Assembly: GCA_052103955.1 (NCBI GenBank)
Contig: JBQELO010000001.1
Coordinates: 248,001-312,000, forward strand
DNA: 64,000 nucleotides
From: Paenalcaligenes sp052103955
Lineage (GTDB): Bacteria; Pseudomonadota; Gammaproteobacteria; Burkholderiales; Burkholderiaceae_B
Direction of reading: 5' to 3'
Shown here: positions 52,773-61,854 of the stretch, piece after piece
Layout: the number at the start of each line of letters is the position of its first letter
Position numbering within the stretch: the first letter of the stretch is position 1
Notes under the pieces: model-generated
What the model was told of the DNA's origin: nothing
Seen by the model: only the letters and a program-made list of their open reading frames with translations
The model's database searches: none
Translations under genes and position numbers: made by a program

Positions 52773-54296
52773 TTATAAAATCTCACTGCTTTGGTGTGGT
52801 ACAGGAGGTTCACTGTACAAAACCTTCTGCTTATCTAAGCCTTCCAGTGTAAGCACTATATTTTTTAATACCTCTACCCGCGCATAACGTTTGTCATTAG
52901 CCGGGATCACATACCACGGTGCTAGCAAGGTATTTGTGTGTGCCAGCATGTCTTCCGTCGCCGTATGATAGGCCAACCATTTGCTACGGTTTCGCCAATC
53001 GTCCTCCGTGATTTTGTACTGCTTAAATGGAGAGTCTTCCCGTTCTTGGAAGCGGCGTAACTGTTCAGCCTTAGAAACGGCTAACCAAAACTTAATCACC
53101 ACAGTACCATTCGCTACCATCTGCGACTCGAAACTGTTGATCTCGTCGTACGCCTGACGCCAGCGCGTAGGCGAAATCAATTTCTCCACCCGTTCTACCA
53201 ACACGCGCCCATACCACGTTCTATCAAAAATCGCCGCATGACCGTGACGCGGCAACGAGCGCCAAAATCGCCACAAATACGGGCGTGAGAGCTCCTCGGC
53301 TGAGGGCGCTGAAATGGGATGCACAGCATAACTACGTATATCCAAAGCCTCGGTGACTCGGCGTATAGCGCCCCCTTTACCCGCAGCATCTTGCCCCTCA
53401 AACGCTAATACCAAGGATCGCTCTTTGAATGCGTCACTGCGTACCACTTGCGCCAAGCGCCCCTGCCAATGGCTAAGTTGTTCGGCATAGTTATCTTTTT
53501 TCAGCTGGGTACGGTAGTCGACCTCGCGCAATGTAGCTTTGTGTGCCGCCATGGGCCAAGCGGGGGCCTCATCAGTGTGTATGACCTGCCCAGATGGTTG
53601 CTGCAACGCCTGCAACACCACCTCTGCGGTACGCACTGAGCGTAGTGTGTCATCGGCACTGGGTACAACTACCCACGGTGCATAACTACGATTGGTCAGC
53701 TCCAACGTAGTGTGTGCGGCATGGCGCAGCCGTTGGAATTTTTTCTGCACTTTCAAATCGGCTTTGGTCACACGCCATGCCATCGCCGGGTCGGCCAACA
53801 AACGTTGCGTACGTTCATGTTGCGCCTGCTTAGACAAGTGATACCACAGCTTTACCACCTGCACGTTTTCCGCCGCCAACATAGCTTCAAACCGATTAAT
53901 CAAGGTGGAGTACAACATGATCTTGTCATGATCAGGCCGCTTGCGTACAGCCTCACTCAATAACGAGGCATACCACGAACCAAACACCACCCCTATACTG
54001 CCCTTAGCCGGCAAATCACGCCAATAACGCCACATAGCTGGTCGCATGGCCTCACCAGAGGTTAATTTCCCATACGCCAAGGTATGCACATAACGCGGAT
54101 CTAACCAGGTATTCAGTTGGTTAATCGCACTACCTTTACCCGCCCCATCCAACCCAGCCACCACAATCAACAAACTTTGTTTTTGTTCATGTAAGCGGCG
54201 GTACTGCTGATGTTGTAGTGCCGTACGCAACTCGGCGATGAGTGGTTGCGCCTCTTCTTTGGATAAACAAGGATCGTTTTCTGCATCTTCGAACAT
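52773..54296 (-). CDS. pap: polyphosphate:AMP phosphotransferase (class II PPK2)
   Basis: A 507-aa cytoplasmic enzyme that phosphorylates AMP to ADP with polyphosphate. It consists of two fused PPK2 domains. The N-terminal one has G-L-D-G-A-G-K-G-S and a degenerate lid (F-G-S-W-Y in place of D-R-S-W-Y). The C-terminal one has G-Q-D-A-A-G-K-G-G-A-I and an intact D-R-T-W-Y-G-R, so it is the catalytic half, as in known Pap enzymes. I chose the ATG at 54296 with AGGA before it; the frame upstream to 54374 enters the divergent cysE gene. It is divergent from the serine acetyltransferase gene. Confidence 0.92.
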   Translation of the reverse strand: MFEDAENDPCLSKEEAQPLIAELRTALQHQQYRRLHEQKQSLLIVVAGLDGAGKGSAINQLNTWLDPRYVHTLAYGKLTSGEAMRPAMWRYWRDLPAKGSIGVVFGSWYASLLSEAVRKRPDHDKIMLYSTLINRFEAMLAAENVQVVKLWYHLSKQAQHERTQRLLADPAMAWRVTKADLKVQKKFQRLRHAAHTTLELTNRSYAPWVVVPSADDTLRSVRTAEVVLQALQQPSGQVIHTDEAPAWPMAAHKATLREVDYRTQLKKDNYAEQLSHWQGRLAQVVRSDAFKERSLVLAFEGQDAAGKGGAIRRVTEALDIRSYAVHPISAPSAEELSRPYLWRFWRSLPRHGHAAIFDRTWYGRVLVERVEKLISPTRWRQAYDEINSFESQMVANGTVVIKFWLAVSKAEQLRRFQEREDSPFKQYKITEDDWRNRSKWLAYHTATEDMLAHTNTLLAPWYVIPANDKRYARVEVLKNIVLTLEGLDKQKVLYSEPPVPHQSSEIL

Positions 54297-54351
54297 GGGG
54301 GCTTCCTGAATGAGTGCACAAGACACATAATATACACATGTCATTTTAGGT

Positions 54352-55287
54352 ATGTATATGAACTCCAGATCCAACCCTGCTCAGCGTGCTAGCCTTGCCC
54401 ACTCTCATTGGGGAGTAGAGAGCATTGTGGCGGCATTGCGTGAGTCTCGTGAAGTTAGCCATAAAATTCGTTATTTAGGCCGTGTACGTGAACTTCCTTC
54501 ACGCGAAGCCGTGCAAGGCATCATCAAAGGCTTGTCTGCCGCGATGTTCCCTACACACTACGGTCACGCCGACCTGACGGCTGAGACCATAGACTATTAC
54601 GTAGGCACCACCCTCAGTTCTACGCTGGCCATCTTAGTAGAACAAGTGCGACGCGCACTGTGTTTTGTACCAGGCCGCGAAAACTGTGATGACGACAGCA
54701 TAGAACAAGAAGCCATCGCGATTACACGCGAGTTTGCCGCCGAACTGCCTGCTGTACGTGCACTGTTAGTCAGCGATATTCGTGCTGCCTACCAAGGTGA
54801 CCCTGCCGCAGGCAGCACCTCTGAAGTGCTATTGTGCTACCCCGGCGTGACCGCCATCATCGCGCATCGCATCGCTCACCCGTTATACAAGCGTGGTGTG
54901 CCATTACTGGCTCGTTTAATTACTGAAATTGCACACTCTCAAACCGGGATAGACATACACCCAGGCGCACAAATTGGTGAGAGCTTCTTCATCGACCACG
55001 GTACTGGTGTTGTGATTGGTGAAACTGCCATCATCGGTCGCAACGTACGTCTTTACCAGCAAGTCACCTTGGGTGCTAAACGCTTTGCTGTGTCTGAAGA
55101 TGGCTCGTTGGTCAAAGGCAATCCACGTCACCCGCTGGTCGAAGACGATGTGGTGATTTACGCGGGTGCTACCATTTTGGGGCGCGTCACTATTGGCCGT
55201 GGCTCAGTCATTGGCGGTAACGTCTGGCTGACCCGAGATGTGCCTCCAAATAGCCAAGTATCACAGGTGCAATGCGCTCAGGTGTAA
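54352..55287 (+). CDS. cysE: serine O-acetyltransferase (EpsC type)
   Basis: A 311-aa enzyme that makes O-acetylserine for cysteine synthesis. The N-terminal helical domain is followed by a left-handed beta-helix of hexapeptide repeats (D-I-H-P-G-A-Q-I-G-E, F-I-D-H-G-T-G-V-V-I-G-E-T), with the catalytic D-H pair intact. The length (>300 aa) and helical N-terminus mark the EpsC subgroup rather than short CysE. The ATG at 54352 or 54358 is the start, 55 bp from the divergent pap gene. A hairpin follows at 55331-55365. Confidence 0.92.
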   Translation: MYMNSRSNPAQRASLAHSHWGVESIVAALRESREVSHKIRYLGRVRELPSREAVQGIIKGLSAAMFPTHYGHADLTAETIDYYVGTTLSSTLAILVEQVRRALCFVPGRENCDDDSIEQEAIAITREFAAELPAVRALLVSDIRAAYQGDPAAGSTSEVLLCYPGVTAIIAHRIAHPLYKRGVPLLARLITEIAHSQTGIDIHPGAQIGESFFIDHGTGVVIGETAIIGRNVRLYQQVTLGAKRFAVSEDGSLVKGNPRHPLVEDDVVIYAGATILGRVTIGRGSVIGGNVWLTRDVPPNSQVSQVQCAQV

Positions 55288-55330
55288 CGCACTGCCGACA
55301 CGCTTTCACGCTGTGAAGGCAACCGCATCC

Positions 55331-55365
55331 AAAGGCTTTATCAGGCGTGTTCTGATAAAGCCTTT
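55331..55365 (+). terminator. probable terminator hairpin after cysE
   Basis: A perfect 13-bp stem AAAGGCTTTATCA/TGATAAAGCCTTT with a 9-nt loop lies 43 nt after the cysE stop. The following T-run is short (TTT-G-T), so termination may be partial. Confidence 0.7.
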
Positions 55366-55500
55366 GTCATGTATGGCGTCACCCCTTGTCTCGGCTAGAC
55401 CTACTCATGCCTACGAATCTCTTGGCACAGATCAAAGTCCTGACTGCGCTCAACCCCTAGAATGGCTAAGACTAACTTCACACTATAAAGGTATGGTGAC

Positions 55501-56667
55501 ATGAATGTAGACGTAACTATTGTCGGTGCCGGACCTACAGGACTATGTTTGGCGTACACATTGGCAAACGCAGGGATGAACGTAGCCGTACTAGAACGGC
55601 AACCACGCTCGGCCTTAGCCGACCCTACGTTTGACGGACGTGAAATTGCGCTCACCCACGAATCGCAGCGTTTGCTGCAAGAATGGGGCCTATGGGAACA
55701 CTTCCCTGCCGACGAGGTATCCGACTTACGTCACGCTAAAGTACTGGATGGTCATGCCCTAAAAGGAATGAACATAGGGCCAGACTTAGGCAAGCAGTCC
55801 CAACTAGGCTGGCTAGTACCGAATCACCTGATCCGATTGGCTGCTTTCAAACAGTGTGCAACCCAAGAACGAGTGCATCTACTGGACGGCATTCAAATCC
55901 GCCACACACGCACTCATACACACGGTGCCGAAGTAGGACTAGACGATGGCTGCACCATTACCAGCCGTTTGCTCGTTGCTGCTGACAGCCGCTTTTCTGA
56001 AACACGTAGAGCCCAAGGCATACCCACCCAAATGCACGACTACGGTAAAAGCATGATGGTGTTTAGAGTGAACCACGAAGTGCCTCACGATCATGTAGCG
56101 TGGGAGTGGTTCGGTTACGGCCAAACACGCGCTCTGTTGCCGCTCAACGGGCAGCAAGCCTCTGTGGTCCTGACCTTACCGCATCATGCCATGCAAGCAC
56201 TACAGCGCTTGGACGACGACGCCTTTGATCAAGACATTAGCCAGCGTTACGAATACCAATTAGGGGCCATGAAGCGCATCAGCGAACGCAATGTGTACCC
56301 GCTAGTAGGCACCTATGCCTTCCGCTTCCATAATCCACGCTTTGCACTCATTGGCGATGCAGCAGTAGGTATGCACCCCGTGACTGCACACGGTTTTAAT
56401 CTGGGTGCGCTTAGCGTCAAACACTTAAGCGAACGTGTCATCGACGCGTATCAACAAGGTAAAGATATTGCGTCAGAGGATGTACTACGCAGCTATACAC
56501 AAGCACATAGACGCAGCAGCTTGCCCTTGTATGCCGCCACCAATATGGTGATTGCGTTATACACCAATGATCTGGCTCCTGCCCGATTCTTACGCAAAAC
56601 CGTACTGAAAGCCGCTGACGCACTGCAACCATTCAAACGTTTGGTGGCATCACAATTAACGGGTTAA
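55501..56667 (+). CDS. ubiM: UbiM-type ubiquinone biosynthesis monooxygenase
   Basis: A 388-aa FAD-dependent hydroxylase of the UbiH/Coq6 family. The FAD motif G-A-G-P-T-G-L is at residue 9, the D-G-R-E-I-A-L-T-H segment near 42 and the second FAD motif A-L-I-G-D-A-A-V-G-M-H-P near 280 are intact. The D-x-T-F-D-G-R-E opening and the L-Y-A-A-T-N...L-Y-T-N-D-x-x-P-A-R end are those of the UbiM group, which hydroxylates the quinone ring in some proteobacteria that lack UbiF or Coq7. It stands alone with a clear terminator after it. Other UbiH-family members are possible. Confidence 0.8.
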   Translation: MNVDVTIVGAGPTGLCLAYTLANAGMNVAVLERQPRSALADPTFDGREIALTHESQRLLQEWGLWEHFPADEVSDLRHAKVLDGHALKGMNIGPDLGKQSQLGWLVPNHLIRLAAFKQCATQERVHLLDGIQIRHTRTHTHGAEVGLDDGCTITSRLLVAADSRFSETRRAQGIPTQMHDYGKSMMVFRVNHEVPHDHVAWEWFGYGQTRALLPLNGQQASVVLTLPHHAMQALQRLDDDAFDQDISQRYEYQLGAMKRISERNVYPLVGTYAFRFHNPRFALIGDAAVGMHPVTAHGFNLGALSVKHLSERVIDAYQQGKDIASEDVLRSYTQAHRRSSLPLYAATNMVIALYTNDLAPARFLRKTVLKAADALQPFKRLVASQLTG

Positions 56668-56692
56668 GCATAGCCCCCCATTGCTACGGCGT

Positions 56693-56733
56693 AAAAAAAC
56701 ACCCCAAACGCATCATGTCGTTTGGGGTGTTTT
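56693..56733. terminator. bidirectional terminator between ubiM and permease
   Basis: A 15-bp perfect stem (AAAACACCCCAAACG with its complement) and an 8-nt loop, flanked by an A-run and a T-run. It can end both convergent genes: the plus-strand ubiM and the minus-strand permease. Confidence 0.9.
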
Positions 56734-56761
56734 ACATCTAGGGCCTACAGCCCAGTGATAT

Positions 56762-58135
56762 TTAGGCTTCTTGTTGACGACGATCAGGCAAGAACCAGTT
56801 CATCAACAACGCACAAATACCCCCAGTGGCTACACCAGAACCTAGTACGTTACGTACACCTTCAGGCACATTAGCCAGCAACTCAGGCACTTCTGAAACG
56901 CCCAAACCCAAGCCTAGGGATACGGCGATAATCAACAGTGAGCGGCGATCCAAGGTAGTACCTGCCAAAATATTGATACCCGATGCTGCCACAGCACCAA
57001 ACATCACCATCACAGCACCACCTAACACAGGCTCAGGCACCGCTTGCAGCACGCCCGACACCACAGGGAACAAGCCCAGAATCACCAACATACCGGCAAT
57101 CCAGATACCCACGTGACGGCTAGCCACGCCCGTTAACTGAATCACACCGTTATTCTGTGCAAATACAGAGCTTGGGAAGGTGTTGAAAATACCGGCCAAC
57201 AGCGAGTTCACACCGTTTACCAATACACCGCCCTTAATACGCTGCATCCATACCGGACCTTCTACAGGTTCTTGGGAAATTTTACTGGTCGCTGTCACGT
57301 CACCAATGGCTTCTAAAGAAGTCACCAGATAAATCACAATCATGGGAATGAACAACCCCCACGAAAAATCCAGACCAAAGTGCAAAGGCACAGGTACTTG
57401 GAAGGTGGCTGCGTTCTCTAGACCACTGAAGTCCAAACGGCCCAAGTAAGCCGCCATGGCATAGCCAACCGCTAAAGCAATCACAATGGCTGCACTACGT
57501 ACCCACACCACAGGAATACGGTTCAGCACAATGATGATCACCAGCACCGAGCACGACAACAACAGGTTCTCACCACTGGCAAAACTGCCACTACCCATCG
57601 CACTGTAACCGCCGCCCATGCTGATAATACCTACTTTAATCAGCGTCAAACCGATCAGCAACACTACCGTACCCGTTACCAAGGGGGTAATGAGCTTACG
57701 AATCACTGGCAATATACGTGATACACCAATCTCAATAAATGAGCCGGCAATCACCACACCAAAAATGGTCGCCATGACAGTTTCTACAGGCGTACCTTGC
57801 TTCACCATCAACGCGCCACCCGCAATCAGCGGGCCCACAAAGTTGAAGCTTGTACCCTGCACAATCAGCAAGCCAGCACCAAATGGGCCAAAGCGTTTAC
57901 TTTGCACATAGGTCGCTATCCCTGAAATCACCAAGGACATGGACAAGATTAAGTTAGTATCATGCGCCGACACACCCAATGCCTGACAAATCAGCAGACC
58001 GGGAGTCACAATAGGCACAATGATGGCTAATAAGTGTTGGAGTGCAGCGAAAAAACTGATCCAAGGACGGGGCTTGTCGTACGGACCGTACACAAGCTGC
58101 GTATCGTCAACCTGAGTAGAAGTAGTGGGTTGCAT
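56762..58135 (-). CDS. nucleobase:cation symporter (NCS2/NAT family)
   Basis: A 457-aa permease with about 14 hydrophobic segments. The NAT signature Q-N-N-G-V-I-Q-L-T-G and the substrate-site motif E-A-I-G-D-V-T-A-T-S are present, closest to xanthine/uric acid permeases of the XanP/UacT type. It ends close to the bidirectional terminator. No purine degradation genes lie beside it. A perfect 22-bp palindrome at 58190-58211 separates it from the acylase gene upstream. Confidence 0.88.
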   Translation of the reverse strand: MQPTTSTQVDDTQLVYGPYDKPRPWISFFAALQHLLAIIVPIVTPGLLICQALGVSAHDTNLILSMSLVISGIATYVQSKRFGPFGAGLLIVQGTSFNFVGPLIAGGALMVKQGTPVETVMATIFGVVIAGSFIEIGVSRILPVIRKLITPLVTGTVVLLIGLTLIKVGIISMGGGYSAMGSGSFASGENLLLSCSVLVIIIVLNRIPVVWVRSAAIVIALAVGYAMAAYLGRLDFSGLENAATFQVPVPLHFGLDFSWGLFIPMIVIYLVTSLEAIGDVTATSKISQEPVEGPVWMQRIKGGVLVNGVNSLLAGIFNTFPSSVFAQNNGVIQLTGVASRHVGIWIAGMLVILGLFPVVSGVLQAVPEPVLGGAVMVMFGAVAASGINILAGTTLDRRSLLIIAVSLGLGLGVSEVPELLANVPEGVRNVLGSGVATGGICALLMNWFLPDRRQQEA

Positions 58136-58189
58136 GGCGATAGGGGCGCAAAAGCCATGATTCTACACCACACTATAGGGGTATTGCGC

Positions 58190-58211
58190 GGCCCCACGCA
58201 TGCGTGGGGCC
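58190..58211 (-). terminator. perfect 22-bp GC-rich palindrome after acylase gene
   Basis: The sequence from 58190 to 58211 is its own reverse complement (left half GGCCCCACGCA). It lies 14 nt past the stop of the acylase gene. There is no T-run, so it is either a weak terminator or a barrier to 3' decay. It could also be a regulator site for the permease gene, which starts 55 bp further on. Confidence 0.55.
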
Positions 58212-58225
58212 TAACCACAACAGGC

Positions 58226-59290
58226 TTATACGCCTAAAAACTGGAACGGCTTACTTTCTTTAAACTCAGCATTCACCATGCCAGAGTAAATCGTAGTCTG
58301 GTCTGTACCCAGCTCTAGCTTCAGCACTTTGCCTGTTTTTTCAGACAAATCGAACTTGCTCAAGTCTACCCAGAAAGTATTAGGTGTAAGGGCTGACTCA
58401 AAGAAGTAGTGCAAACGCTTCTGGTCGGCCACGGTACGCCAGCGCGTAGAAGAAATATTAGGTTGATCTGGCGTCGTAATACCATACGGCACCGATACGT
58501 TACGAATCACGCTAAACACACTAGCAATGGTTTCACGCTGGTTAGTGGTTTTAGGAATCGCATTCACATAGAACGACGCACGAGCAAAACGGTCTGCGGC
58601 ACGGTTAGTACCTGGCAACATCACTGTGCCGCCAATTTGCTCCCAGTACTCGTTCATCGCCAACTGTTTGTCATAGGTAGGCGAGTTGGTCATCACCTGA
58701 TACTGCGAACCATGGTGAATACGCTGTTTGCCATCAATGTACTCAATAATCGCGCTGTCACCGCTGGCATCAGAGATCGCCAAATGCAATGTGGCCAAAC
58801 GCTGCTCACCCGGCACGTTGTCGGTGATCAGGGTAAAAGGCTCTTTTTCCAGCTCAGCTACGGCTTCAGACACGGTTGCAAAGTTATCCAGCACATACTG
58901 CGCCCAAGCAGCAATAGTCAGGCCTGGTTTACCTTCGTCACGTACAGGGTACTCAGACTCCACCAACCACAACACACCCGCCGACAGACCCGCTTCATTT
59001 AACCCATCGGTGGTCGAAATATCGTAGCCCGATGCAATGACGCTGCCGTACTTAGATGTCCACTCTAACGAGTTGTCACCTGCCTCTCCAGAACGCTTCA
59101 TACCTTTGGGGAAAATCCACAAATTGGTATCAATAGAGGTTTTCCAATCCATAGAACGCGCAGTCACAATCTGGTTGTCTGCACCGTGATACACCAAACG
59201 GGTACACGCATGTGCCGCTTCAGAAAAGACCACAGGACCAGCAACCAGCGCTGCTGCACACAGCATGGCCGATAAAGGTTTAGGCATCAT
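58226..59290 (-). CDS. periplasmic linear amide C-N hydrolase (choloylglycine/penicillin V acylase family)
   Basis: A 354-aa exported Ntn hydrolase. Residues 1-28 are a signal peptide ending A-H-A; the next residue is the nucleophilic Cys (C-T-R-L), as required after cleavage. A-R-S-M-D-W and an Asn/Arg active-site pattern fit penicillin V acylase-like enzymes. Some members cleave bile salts, penicillin V or acyl-homoserine lactones. The ATG at 59290 has AGGAG 8 nt before it. It lies between a permease gene and an SDR gene, which does not identify a substrate. Confidence 0.85.
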   Translation of the reverse strand: MMPKPLSAMLCAAALVAGPVVFSEAAHACTRLVYHGADNQIVTARSMDWKTSIDTNLWIFPKGMKRSGEAGDNSLEWTSKYGSVIASGYDISTTDGLNEAGLSAGVLWLVESEYPVRDEGKPGLTIAAWAQYVLDNFATVSEAVAELEKEPFTLITDNVPGEQRLATLHLAISDASGDSAIIEYIDGKQRIHHGSQYQVMTNSPTYDKQLAMNEYWEQIGGTVMLPGTNRAADRFARASFYVNAIPKTTNQRETIASVFSVIRNVSVPYGITTPDQPNISSTRWRTVADQKRLHYFFESALTPNTFWVDLSKFDLSEKTGKVLKLELGTDQTTIYSGMVNAEFKESKPFQFLGV

Positions 59291-59388
59291 GATGAAGGCT
59301 CCTAGAGAAGGGTTAGATTGCGACAGATCATGCCACAACCGCCCTTCTTATACATCCAAAAGTTACACAGCGTTAAGCTTTACTCTGA

Positions 59389-60153
59389 TTATTGCGCGGT
59401 ATAGCCACCGTCAATCACCAGCTCAGAACCCGTCATAAACTTGGATTCATCTGACGCCAAATACAAAATACCGTACGCAATGTCATCCGCCTCACCCAAA
59501 TGACCTATAGGGTGCAAGCTCACCAAACGCTGGTATTTCTCGGTTTGCTCACCATCGGACAGCCCTGCCACCATTGGTGTCCAGATATAGCCAGGGTGCA
59601 CGGAGTTAATGCGAATGCCATAACCGGCTTGCGCGCAATGCAACGCAGCAGATTTAGTGAAGATACGCACACCACCCTTGCTTGCGTTATACGCCGCCAA
59701 ACCGGGATCACCCACCAAACCTTCGATAGAGGACAAGTTCACGATAGAACCACCACCGCTTTTTCGCAGTGCTTCAATACCGTACTTAGTACCTAGAAAG
59801 ACGCCATCCAAGTTAATTTCTTGCACTTTGCGCCATTCAGCCAACGTAGTGTCTTCCACCGTCTTGCCCAACGCAATACCCGCGTTGTTCACCACAATAT
59901 TCAACTTACCAAAAGCCTTGAAGGTTGCCTCAATAGCGGCTTTCCACTGATCTTCACTGGAAGCATCGTGCAGAACAAAAATGGCCTCTCCACCTTGCGC
60001 CTTAATACGCGCTACCACTTCCTCGCCTTCTTGTTGCTTCACATCCGTGACCACAACTTTTGCACCTTCACGAGCCAGCATTTCTGCCGTTGCACGCCCA
60101 ATGCCTAAAGCGCCCCCAGTTACCAATGCTACTTTTTCTGCTACGCGTCCCAT
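59389..60153 (-). CDS. SDR family NAD(P)-dependent oxidoreductase
   Basis: A 254-aa classical SDR with T-G-G-A-L-G-I-G near residue 12, N-N-A-G-I-A, catalytic Ser and Y-N-A-S-K. The overall sequence resembles glucose 1-dehydrogenase/cyclohexanol dehydrogenase-like SDRs, including the G-S-E-L-V-I-D-G-G-Y-T C-terminus. It is 98 bp upstream of the acylase gene and probably has its own promoter in the long spacer upstream. Substrate unknown. Confidence 0.88.
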   Translation of the reverse strand: MGRVAEKVALVTGGALGIGRATAEMLAREGAKVVVTDVKQQEGEEVVARIKAQGGEAIFVLHDASSEDQWKAAIEATFKAFGKLNIVVNNAGIALGKTVEDTTLAEWRKVQEINLDGVFLGTKYGIEALRKSGGGSIVNLSSIEGLVGDPGLAAYNASKGGVRIFTKSAALHCAQAGYGIRINSVHPGYIWTPMVAGLSDGEQTEKYQRLVSLHPIGHLGEADDIAYGILYLASDESKFMTGSELVIDGGYTAQ

Positions 60154-60420
60154 AAGACTCTCCTAGAAAGGGTATTGGATAGTGATGTCATCTTGCCCCA
60201 CTATCATGACAACAGCTAGCGCCTTTGCGGCGCAGACTCGGTAACGAATCTCTACTTACACTGTAGTCCATTTACGCACTGTCACACTTGTTCACTATCA
60301 AGAGGATGGCGTTTCCTTTCATGTGTAAAGGAATAGCAGAAACAAGAGTGGTGTGCTGATATGCATAGCGTTTAAAAGCCCGCTTACTTAAGACTGGACT
60401 GCATTAGCTTAAGGCTGCGA

Positions 60421-60459
60421 AAGTATTTTTTTATTTGAGACACCAAATAAAAAATACTT
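60421..60459. repeat. AT-rich long hairpin
   Basis: The arm 60421-60437 (AAGTATTTTTTTATTTG) pairs with 60444-60459 with only a one-base bulge, around a 6-nt loop AGACAC. It lies in the middle of a 600-bp gap, about 270 nt from the nearest gene. The T-run inside the arm is unlike a standard terminator. Confidence 0.6.
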
Positions 60460-60693
60460 CCATCCGCCTTTCCTTCATCGCTTGCAGAGGTTGTTAGGCA
60501 GGTGATTTCTGTGGGTGTGCATACTTCTGCACAAAGCAGAGTGCCGCAGCACTGTATCACTTACTCAATACTGTCGCTAACTGCCTGACGCAGTCTCAGA
60601 AATACCTCAAGAAAAGGTAGACAATCCAGCACAGAGCAGTAGCAGCATGTTCCGCAGTCCCCCAGCGCAAGCAATGAATACTGCCGCTAAAAC

Positions 60694-60722
60694 GAAAAAC
60701 CCCCAGTCAACGACTAGGGGTT
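60694..60722 (-). terminator. terminator after lipA
   Basis: On the minus strand a 10-bp stem AACCCCTAGT/ACTGGGGGTT (one G-U pair) with a 5-nt loop is followed by T residues. It lies 29 nt past the lipA stop. Confidence 0.85.
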
Positions 60723-60751
60723 AATCTCACCAAACGGTTTAGCAGCACATC

Positions 60752-61759
60752 TTAGCCCGCCGCGTAAGCACCCGCTTGTTCCGCTTGTTGATCCGCATGG
60801 TACGACGAACGCACCATCGCACCAACCGCCGCATGGGTAAAGCCCATTTCATACGCAGCCGCTTCAAAAGCCTTAAATTGCTCAGGTGTCACATAGCGCA
60901 TCACGGGCAAGTGATGCTCAGACGGTTGCAAATACTGGCCAATGGTTAGCATATCAATGTTATGCGCACGCATATCGCGCATCACTTCCAGAATTTCCTC
61001 GTCTGTCTCGCCCAAACCCACCATCAAACCGGATTTAGTAGGAACAGTGGGACAACGGTCTTTAAAGTCTTTCAGCAACTTCAACGAGTGCATGTAATCC
61101 GCACCCGGTCTGGCTTGTTTGTACAAACGAGGTACTGTTTCCAAGTTGTGGTTCATCACATCAGGAGGTGTCTCCTGCATGATGTCCAACGCCTTGTCTA
61201 AACGACCACGGAAGTCAGGCACCAATACCTCAATAGAGGTTTTGGGTGAATGTGTACGGATTTCAGAAATACACTCAGCAAAGTGCGCCGCACCACCATC
61301 GCGCAGGTCGTCACGGTCTACCGAGGTAATCACCACATACGACAAGCGCATTTTACCAATGGCGCTGGCCAAGTTACGTGGTTCGTCTTGGTCTAGCGGA
61401 TCTGGTCGGCCATGCCCCACGTCACAAAACGGACAACGACGTGTGCATTTCTCGCCCATGATCATGAAGGTTGCTGTGCCTTTACCAAAGCACTCGCCAA
61501 TATTCGGACAGGTAGCTTCTTCGCACACGCTAAACAGATTGCTTTCACGCAGAATCTTTTTAATGTCATGAAAGCGTGAGTTAGGTGCAGCCGCTTTCAC
61601 CCGAATCCACTCTGGTTTCTTCAAGCGCTCAACAGGCACGATTTTGATAGGGATACGTGATGTCTTAGCCTGTGCCGTCTGTTTAGCCGTAGGGTCGTAG
61701 CGCTCTTCACGCGCACGAACCGTAGGTTTACGTTCAGCAGTGGTATCTAGGGTAGTCAT
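60752..61759 (-). CDS. lipA: lipoyl synthase
   Basis: A 335-aa radical-SAM enzyme that inserts two sulfurs into protein-bound octanoate. Both iron-sulfur sites are visible: the auxiliary cluster Cys residues 79, 84 and 90 (C-x4-C-x5-C) and the radical-SAM C105-x3-C109-x2-C112. Length is normal; the N-terminal ~45 residues are an extension seen in beta-proteobacterial LipA. It follows lipB after a 95-nt gap and would supply lipoate for E2 proteins, including the one at 29203-30444. Confidence 0.96.
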   Translation of the reverse strand: MTTLDTTAERKPTVRAREERYDPTAKQTAQAKTSRIPIKIVPVERLKKPEWIRVKAAAPNSRFHDIKKILRESNLFSVCEEATCPNIGECFGKGTATFMIMGEKCTRRCPFCDVGHGRPDPLDQDEPRNLASAIGKMRLSYVVITSVDRDDLRDGGAAHFAECISEIRTHSPKTSIEVLVPDFRGRLDKALDIMQETPPDVMNHNLETVPRLYKQARPGADYMHSLKLLKDFKDRCPTVPTKSGLMVGLGETDEEILEVMRDMRAHNIDMLTIGQYLQPSEHHLPVMRYVTPEQFKAFEAAAYEMGFTHAAVGAMVRSSYHADQQAEQAGAYAAG

Positions 61760-61854
61760 AAAGCAAGCACCGCAAGGTATACAAAAGCAAAATTATGGGT
61801 TTCGCACTCACGTACAAAACCAACTAAAAATCTAGGGTATCATGTTCGCCGCAA

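Larger units (their letters stand above)
60154..60751. other. 600-bp non-coding region between SDR and lipA
   Basis: No reading frame with good signals is seen here on either strand. The right end carries the lipA terminator (60694-60722) and the left end must carry the promoter of the SDR gene. In between are an AT-rich hairpin (60421-60459) and two copies of AATACTGYCGCT (near 60570 and 60678). A small RNA gene is possible but no known family is recognised. Confidence 0.5.

Noticed and set aside
58409..59002. Open frame of 197 codons on the plus strand
   Set aside because: Antisense to the acylase gene, whose signal peptide and catalytic Cys are clear; the opposing frame shows nothing coherent.
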